Below, piece by piece: positions 29,261 through 33,690 of a stretch of 33,690 nucleotides of DNA. The notes under the pieces were generated by a model. It made no database searches and had not been told where the DNA came from. It saw only the letters and a list, made by a program, of their open reading frames with translations. The translations under genes and the position numbers were made by a program. The stretch comes from Thermoplasmata archaeon (GTDB taxonomy: Archaea > Thermoplasmatota > Thermoplasmata > Lutacidiplasmatales > UBA184). Location of the stretch: the NCBI GenBank assembly GCA_030039135.1, contig JASHQN010000059.1:1-33690 (forward strand). Direction: 5' to 3'. How positions within the stretch are numbered: the stretch's first letter is position 1; the number at the start of each line of letters is the position of its first letter.

Positions 29261-30265
29261 ATGGCCGCGGGGCGGTTCGGGACCTTCTCCATCGTGGCGT
29301 ACGACCGCGACAGTGCTTCCTGGGGCGTCGCGGTCCAGTCGAAGTTCATCGCGGTCGGGTCGGTCGTGCCGTGGGCCGAGGCCGGGGTCGGAGCGATCGC
29401 GACCCAGGCTGACGCGAACGTCGCCTACGGGCCGGAGGGGTTGCGTCGCCTTCGGGACGGGGCGAGCGCGTCGGACGTCGTTCGCGTCCTGACCGAGGCC
29501 GACCCCGGCCGCGACGAACGACAGCTCGGCGTGGTCGACGCGAAGGGAGGCGCCGCGGCCCATACCGGCGCGAAGTGCCTGGAGTGGGCCGGGCACGAGG
29601 TAGGGAACGGGTTCGCGTGCCAGGGGAACATCCTGTTCGGTCCGGCGGTGGTCCGCTCGATGGCGCGCGCCTACGAGACGACGCCGGGCGACCTCTTGGA
29701 CCGCCTCCTTGCCGCGCTTTCGGCCGGTCAACGGGAGGGAGGCGACCGTCGGGGCATGCAGTCCGCGGCCCTCCTCATCGTTCGTGCCCATGCAGGGTAC
29801 GGTCACGAGGGGGACCGGTGGGTCGACCTGCGGGTCGACGACCACCCCTCGCCGATCGAGGAGCTGAAGCGGATCGTCAAACTCTACGACCTCACGATAC
29901 TCGAGCGCGAGGACCCCGCTACCCTGGTGCCGATCGAGGGCGAACTCGCCCTCTCGTTGCAGCACGACCTCGCCGTCCTCGGGTACTATTCGGGACGGTT
30001 CACGGGCTCATGGGACGAGCCGAGCCGGGACGCGTTCGTCCGGTTCCTCCACGAGCACAACTTCGAGAACAAGGAACGGGCCGACGGCAAGGTCTGGCCC
30101 TCGATCGTGGCGTACCTGCGCGAGCAGGCTGCCGCGGAGACCGCGCGCCGGACTCGAACCGCGCCGATCGTGCCCGGGGCGCTCAGCCGAGGTCCTGGGG
30201 CCCAGCCGAAGGGGGCGAGCGCATCGCCGGAGAAACCCACCGCCAAACGAACGAAGTCGAGGTGA
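29261..30265 (+). CDS. DUF1028 (Ntn-hydrolase-like) protein with peptidoglycan-binding-like domain
   Basis: A 334-residue protein. Residues about 5-205 match DUF1028: FGTFSIVAYDRDSASWGVAVQSKFIAVGSVVPWAEAGVGAIATQA, YGPEGLRRL and GNGFACQGNIL. DUF1028 belongs to the Ntn-hydrolase fold with no settled substrate. Residues about 225-290 (LSLQHDLAVLGYYSGRFTGSWDEPSRDAFVRFLHEHNF) look like the small helical peptidoglycan-binding-type domain often found on these proteins. The C-terminus is disordered and basic. No signal peptide is present. Archaea lack peptidoglycan, so this domain's ligand must be something else. It overlaps the Pcc1-like gene by GTGA. Confidence 0.85.
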   Translation: MAAGRFGTFSIVAYDRDSASWGVAVQSKFIAVGSVVPWAEAGVGAIATQADANVAYGPEGLRRLRDGASASDVVRVLTEADPGRDERQLGVVDAKGGAAAHTGAKCLEWAGHEVGNGFACQGNILFGPAVVRSMARAYETTPGDLLDRLLAALSAGQREGGDRRGMQSAALLIVRAHAGYGHEGDRWVDLRVDDHPSPIEELKRIVKLYDLTILEREDPATLVPIEGELALSLQHDLAVLGYYSGRFTGSWDEPSRDAFVRFLHEHNFENKERADGKVWPSIVAYLREQAAAETARRTRTAPIVPGALSRGPGAQPKGASASPEKPTAKRTKSR

Positions 30266-30519
30266 CCGTCCGCCTCTCCCGGTCCTACGCGACCTCCGCG
30301 GAGGCGCGCCGTCTGGCCGCGGCGCTCGCGGCCGACAACCCGCCGTTCGTCCGGGTGGAGGTCGGAGGTCGGACGATCGTCGTCCGACTGCGCGTTCGGA
30401 GTGCCGCGAGCGCCCGGGCGACCCTCGACGATCTCCTCGCCTGTGCTCAAGCCGCCGAGCGGGCCGGGGCGATGGCCGGACCGCCGGCGTCCCGAACGCG
30501 CGGCGCCGCGCGTAAGTAG
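30262..30519 (+). CDS. pcc1: KEOPS complex subunit Pcc1-like protein
   Basis: An 85-residue protein. The strand-helix pattern LAADNPPFVRVEVGGRTIVVRLRVRSAASARATLDDLLACAQAAERA fits the Pcc1 family, the dimerisation subunit of the KEOPS complex that makes the t6A base of tRNAs. GTG 30262 overlaps the DUF1028 stop. The family match rests on pattern and size only. No other KEOPS gene is in the window. Confidence 0.7.
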   Translation: MTVRLSRSYATSAEARRLAAALAADNPPFVRVEVGGRTIVVRLRVRSAASARATLDDLLACAQAAERAGAMAGPPASRTRGAARK

Positions 30520-30545
30520 GCGCGCCCGTTCGTGGGCCGGTCCTC

Positions 30546-31358
30546 ATGATCCCTGCCCCGCCCCGACGTTCCGATGGCGCCGTGGCGAGGTATGTGGCGG
30601 GGGTCGTGATCACCGTCGTCGCGATCCTGAGCCAGTACTTCGTACCCGAGCTCTGGCCAGCGACCCGGGTGGTGTACGGGAACCTACCCTGCGACCTCTT
30701 CGTCGTCTACGGAATCCCGGTGATCTCCTTCGCGGTGCTGGTCGGTGCCGGGCCGCTCCGCGCGTGGGCGAGCCGGATCGGGACGGCCGCGGTCGAAGGG
30801 CTCCGTTGGTACGGGTTGCTCTCTGTCCTGGCGCTCGTGATCGTCCTCTTCCTCGCGATCGGCTACGAGATCGTCGACCCGGCGGCGTTGAAGCTCCTCA
30901 ATCGGCCGAACCCGGCGCTCACGCAAGCGATGGGGGATCCGTGGTTCTGGGTCGGATTCTCGTTCGTGGTGGGCGCGTTCGAGGAGACGATTTTCCGCGG
31001 ATGGATCTATGGATTTTGGCAGAGCCGGGCCGCCTCCTGGCTGACCCCGGCGATCGGATCGAGCGCAATCTTCGCCGGGGTCCACCTCTACTACGGGACC
31101 ACGTACGGCATCGCCGCGCCGCTGATCTTTCCGGGTCTATTCCTGCTCGGGTTCGCCTTCGCCGCGACCTACCGCTTCTCGGGCGGCAACCTCGTCGTCG
31201 TCGCCCTCCTTCACGGCGCCAACGACGCGACCGCGTTCTACACGCTCATCAACTCGACCCTCGGGGTCGTCCTGCACTACGTCCTCATTTTCGTGGGCGT
31301 CATCGTCGCGGTCGTGCTCTACGCACGTCGGCCGAGCCCGCCGATCCCGACGATCTAG
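30546..31358 (+). CDS. CPBP-family intramembrane metalloprotease
   Basis: A 270-residue protein with about seven membrane helices and the three motifs of the CPBP (Abi/CAAX-like) protease family: E146-E147-x3-R151 (EETIFRG), F176-x3-H180 (FAGVH) and H223-x2-N226/D227 (HGAND). These form the metal site within the membrane. All key residues are present, so it should be active. The family includes prenyl-protein proteases and bacteriocin-immunity proteins. The substrate here is unknown. Confidence 0.88.
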   Translation: MIPAPPRRSDGAVARYVAGVVITVVAILSQYFVPELWPATRVVYGNLPCDLFVVYGIPVISFAVLVGAGPLRAWASRIGTAAVEGLRWYGLLSVLALVIVLFLAIGYEIVDPAALKLLNRPNPALTQAMGDPWFWVGFSFVVGAFEETIFRGWIYGFWQSRAASWLTPAIGSSAIFAGVHLYYGTTYGIAAPLIFPGLFLLGFAFAATYRFSGGNLVVVALLHGANDATAFYTLINSTLGVVLHYVLIFVGVIVAVVLYARRPSPPIPTI

Positions 31359-31456
31359 CCGACTCGGTCCCCCGCCCGCGCGGTCGAAGGGTACCGGGCG
31401 GAGAAGGGGCCCCGCGACGCGAACACTTGGCCCGTTCCCCGGCGCGGGCGAACCGT

Positions 31457-31464
31457 CTTGTAAG
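31457..31464 (+). promoter_or_regulatory. TATA-like box of the CoA-binding protein gene
   Basis: CTTGTAAG has its centre about 25 bp upstream of ATG 31485. It predicts a leaderless transcript. The rest of the 126-bp gap shows only GC-rich sequence. Confidence 0.4.
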
Positions 31465-31484
31465 CCCCGGTCGTCGGCCGCGGG

Positions 31485-31919
31485 ATGGATCCGACGGACG
31501 CGGAGCTCCGGGAGGTGCTGGCTCGCGCTCGCACGATCGCCGTGGTCGGGCTTTCCGACAAGCCCGACCGGGACTCGAACGAGGTCGCCCGGTACCTGCG
31601 TTCCCAGGGGTATCGCATCATCCCCGTCAACCCGCTCGTTCCCGAGGTCCTCGGCGAGACGTCGTATCCGTCGGTGAGCGCGATCCCCGAGACCGAACGG
31701 ATCGACATCGTCGACGTGTTCCGGCACAGCGACCAGCTCCCGGCGATCGCGACCGAGGCGATCCGTCGTGAGGTCCCCGTGCTCTGGATGCAGCTGGGCG
31801 TCCAGAACGCCGACGCGGCCACTGCGATCCGGCGGGCGGGGGGCCGCGCGTTCGAGAACCTCTGCATCATGACCCAGCACCGGCGACTGCACATCCCGCC
31901 CGTGGGCCGTTCCGCCTGA
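31485..31919 (+). CDS. CoA-binding domain protein (YccU-like)
   Basis: A 144-residue Rossmann-fold protein of the CoA-binding (YccU) family: ARTIAVVGLSDKPDRDSNEVARYLRSQGYRIIPVNP, then IDIVDVFRHSDQLPAIATEAI, VPVLWMQLGVQN and FENLCIMTQHRRL. It is a single-domain form, the usual size. Such proteins bind CoA or related nucleotides and lack a known reaction. It is followed after 8 nt by the bactofilin-like gene. Confidence 0.9.
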   Translation: MDPTDAELREVLARARTIAVVGLSDKPDRDSNEVARYLRSQGYRIIPVNPLVPEVLGETSYPSVSAIPETERIDIVDVFRHSDQLPAIATEAIRREVPVLWMQLGVQNADAATAIRRAGGRAFENLCIMTQHRRLHIPPVGRSA

Positions 31920-31927
31920 TCGGGTCC

Positions 31928-32731
31928 ATGGCGGCGGCTGCGTCCTCGATCGCGCCGACGCCCACCGTCCCCCGCCCGGATTCCCCACGGGCCGGGCTCG
32001 TCCGGGATACGGGGGCCGTCCGTCGAGATTCGGTCCGGGCGACGCGGTGGATCGCCTCCGGGGCGGTCAAGGTGCTCGGGAACGTCGACATCGATCAGGG
32101 CTCGGTCGCGGGGCTCACCAGCGTCGCCGGCAGGCTCTCGGCGTCGAGCCTGAGCGTCCGGGGCACCCTCGAGGTCGACGGAACGGGCGACGTCCGGGGA
32201 AGCTTCTCGGGTGTTGGGACCCTGCGGTTTGCCGGTGCGTTCCATGCCGCGTCCGCTTCCGTGCGGGGCCACGTCCTCGCATCGGCCGAGCTTCGGGTCG
32301 ACCGGGATCTGCGCGTTACCGGCCTCCTCGAGGCGACCGCAGTGACGGCAGGGCTCATCGACCTCGTCGGCGCCGCGAGCGTGCCGGGCGATCTCGCGGC
32401 CATCGGATCGATCACAGGGCGGTTCAAGGGCGATTCGAACCTCGGTCGGCTGCGCGCGCGCTCGATCGTCCTCCGAGGTCCCCCCGGCGGGTTCGTGCCG
32501 AAGCTGCTGCGCAAGGTCTTCGGGGGCAATGCCACCGTCCGCGCCGAGCGGTTGGAGGCCGAGACGGTCGAGCTCGAGTCGGTCGACGTTGGGTTCGTCC
32601 GGGCGAAATCGATCGCCCTCGGCCCGGACGCGCACGTGGCTGAGCTCGAGGGAACGATCGTCCGCCGGCATCCGAGCGCCCGCGTGGGGCCGGAGTCGCG
32701 CAGCCCGCCGCCGTACGGCCTTTCGCGCTGA
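31928..32731 (+). CDS. bactofilin-like polymer-forming beta-helix protein
   Basis: A 267-residue cytoplasmic protein with a Pro/Ala/Arg-rich N-terminus (1-42) followed by a run of short beta repeats typical of bactofilins: GAVKVLGNVDIDQGSVAGLTSVAGRLSASSLSVRGTLEVDGTGDVRG, continuing to about residue 235, with a loop of about 15 residues (GPPGGFVPKLLRKVFGG) inserted late. The C-terminus is disordered. Bactofilins polymerise into cytoskeletal filaments in bacteria. No membrane segment or signal peptide is seen. The assignment rests on repeat pattern. Other right-handed beta-helix folds are possible. Confidence 0.65.
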   Translation: MAAAASSIAPTPTVPRPDSPRAGLVRDTGAVRRDSVRATRWIASGAVKVLGNVDIDQGSVAGLTSVAGRLSASSLSVRGTLEVDGTGDVRGSFSGVGTLRFAGAFHAASASVRGHVLASAELRVDRDLRVTGLLEATAVTAGLIDLVGAASVPGDLAAIGSITGRFKGDSNLGRLRARSIVLRGPPGGFVPKLLRKVFGGNATVRAERLEAETVELESVDVGFVRAKSIALGPDAHVAELEGTIVRRHPSARVGPESRSPPPYGLSR

Positions 32732-32742
32732 CCCGCCCCTCC

Positions 32743-32750
32743 TTTTGTAT
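32743..32750 (+). promoter_or_regulatory. TATA-like, T-rich element before ileS
   Basis: TTTTGTAT has its centre about 25 bp before ATG 32772, predicting a leaderless ileS transcript. The T-rich patch lies just after the bactofilin-like stop, so it may also serve as its terminator. Confidence 0.45.
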
Positions 32751-32771
32751 CCTTCCCGGGTGGCAAGGCCC

Positions 32772-33690
32772 ATGCCGTCGGACGAGGAGCCCACGGGCGC
32801 CCCCTCCTCGGCGGAGGTCCAGCGGCGCATCCTCGCATTCTGGGAATCGACGGGCGTGCCGGCGCGCGCGCTGGAGCGCAATGCGGGGGGCCCGGTCTTC
32901 CGCTTCACCGAGGGTCCCCCGACCGCGAACGGCGCGCCTCACCTGGGCCACGTGGTCTCGCGGACGGTGAAGGATCTCGAGCTCCGGTTCCGGCGGATGA
33001 ACGGGTACCGGATCGTCAGCTCGATGGCAGGCTGGGACTGCCACGGCCTCCCGGTCGAGCTCGAGATCGAGAAGCGGCACGGGATCAAGTCGAAGCAGGA
33101 GATCGAATCGTTCGGGATCGAGCGCTTCTGCGACGAGTGCCGCGAGGGCTGCCTTGCCGTCGCGGCCGTCTGGCGCGAGATGAGCCGGAGGGTCGGCTTC
33201 TGGCTGGACTACGACCATGCCTACCGGACGATGGACCCGCCGTACATCGAGAGCGTCTGGTGGGCTCTCAAGTCCCTCTTCGACCACGGACTCCTCGAGA
33301 AGGGCCACTATGTGCTTCCGTACTGCCCGCGCTGCGAGACGACGCTCTCCTCGCACGAGGTCGCCCAGGGGTACCGCGAGGCGACGGACCCGTCGGTGAC
33401 GGTGCGCTTCCCGCTCGTCGGGGCGCCGCCGGGCGCCCCCGAGCGGTCGCTGCTCGTCTGGACGACCACCCCGTGGACGCTCGCCGCGAACCTCCTGGTC
33501 GTCGCCCGAGCGGACCTGACGTACGCGGTCGTGCGGCTCGCCGACGGCGGCGAGGGCGTGCTGGCGGAGTCCGCGCTCGCCCGCTACTTCCCGCCGGGGA
33601 CCGAGGTCGTCGCGCGGCTCACCGGCCGCGAGCTCGCGGGGCGGGAGTACCTCCCGCCGTTCTCCTTCGTGCCGGCCGCCCCGGGACGCT
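32772..33690 (+). CDS. ileS: isoleucyl-tRNA synthetase, N-terminal part (runs off the window)
   Basis: The first 306 residues of a class-I aminoacyl-tRNA synthetase charging tRNA-Ile. The adenylate-binding HIGH motif is H57-L-G-H60 (NGAPHLGHVVSRTVKD), followed by GYRIVSSMAGWDCHGLPVELEIEK, a zinc-type CPRCETTLSSHEVAQGY and WTTTPWTLAANLL of the start of the editing domain. The frame is open to the right edge, so the KMSKS half and anticodon-binding domain lie outside. ATG 32772 is favoured by the TATA spacing. An in-frame GTG at 32760 is the alternative. Confidence 0.95.
   Translation, partial: MPSDEEPTGAPSSAEVQRRILAFWESTGVPARALERNAGGPVFRFTEGPPTANGAPHLGHVVSRTVKDLELRFRRMNGYRIVSSMAGWDCHGLPVELEIEKRHGIKSKQEIESFGIERFCDECREGCLAVAAVWREMSRRVGFWLDYDHAYRTMDPPYIESVWWALKSLFDHGLLEKGHYVLPYCPRCETTLSSHEVAQGYREATDPSVTVRFPLVGAPPGAPERSLLVWTTTPWTLAANLLVVARADLTYAVVRLADGGEGVLAESALARYFPPGTEVVARLTGRELAGREYLPPFSFVPAAPGR

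Noticed and set aside
1..33690. CRISPR arrays, insertion sequences, integrases, attachment sites and rRNA/tRNA genes
   Set aside because: No regularly spaced repeats, transposase-like proteins, terminal inverted repeats or RNA-gene signatures were recognised on reading both strands; a dedicated tRNA/RNA search was not possible here.

Overview
The window is a gene-dense, GC-rich archaeal chromosome segment. Archaeal markers are a thermopsin-family (A5) secreted protease, a ferredoxin plus geranylgeranyl reductase pair for isoprenoid-lipid saturation, a KEOPS Pcc1-like protein, a DUF835 signalling protein and LysW-dependent arginine synthesis. TATA boxes lie about 25 bp upstream of many start codons, which points to leaderless transcripts. 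Together these suggest a high-GC member of the Thermoplasmatota, possibly an acid-tolerant soil or sediment lineage. That placement is inferred from gene content, not from a marker phylogeny.

Layout. 1-4.1 kb: the 3' end of an unrecognised gene, a large secreted thermopsin-like protein (+) and a carbamate kinase (-). 4.4-8.6 kb: a signalling neighbourhood with a receiver-like protein (-) divergent from a PAS-PAS histidine kinase (+), a DUF981-type membrane protein, and a receiver-DUF835-winged-helix regulator. 8.7-9.6 kb: a pirin. 9.5-17.2 kb: a minus-strand eight-gene operon, argG-argH-lysW-lysX-argC-lysZ-lysJ-lysK, covering arginine synthesis on the LysW carrier from glutamate to ornithine plus the last two steps. 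Ornithine carbamoyltransferase is not in the window. A divergent HTH-ACT protein (17.3-18.0 kb) is a natural candidate regulator. 18.0-20.1 kb: a degenerate M29-like aminopeptidase convergent with a methylenetetrahydrofolate-reductase-like gene. 20.5-25.7 kb: a small beta-rich protein coupled to a GH133-type amylo-alpha-1,6-glucosidase, an ABC-2 exporter pair and a flavin reductase. 25.7-28.2 kb: thioredoxin reductase, a 2[4Fe-4S] ferredoxin and geranylgeranyl reductase. 28.2-33.7 kb: two small unknown helical proteins, DUF1028 plus Pcc1, a CPBP protease, a CoA-binding protein, a bactofilin-like protein and the 5' part of ileS.

Most neighbouring same-strand genes overlap by ATGA or GTGA, or are 1-30 nt apart, so several co-transcribed units are likely. 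No rRNA, tRNA, CRISPR array, insertion sequence or integrase was recognised. The most interesting regulatory observations are a palindromic TATA box shared by the histidine kinase and the receiver-like gene, a 14-bp palindrome-like element found both at the kinase start and upstream of the DUF981 gene, and direct repeats in front of the HTH-ACT gene.
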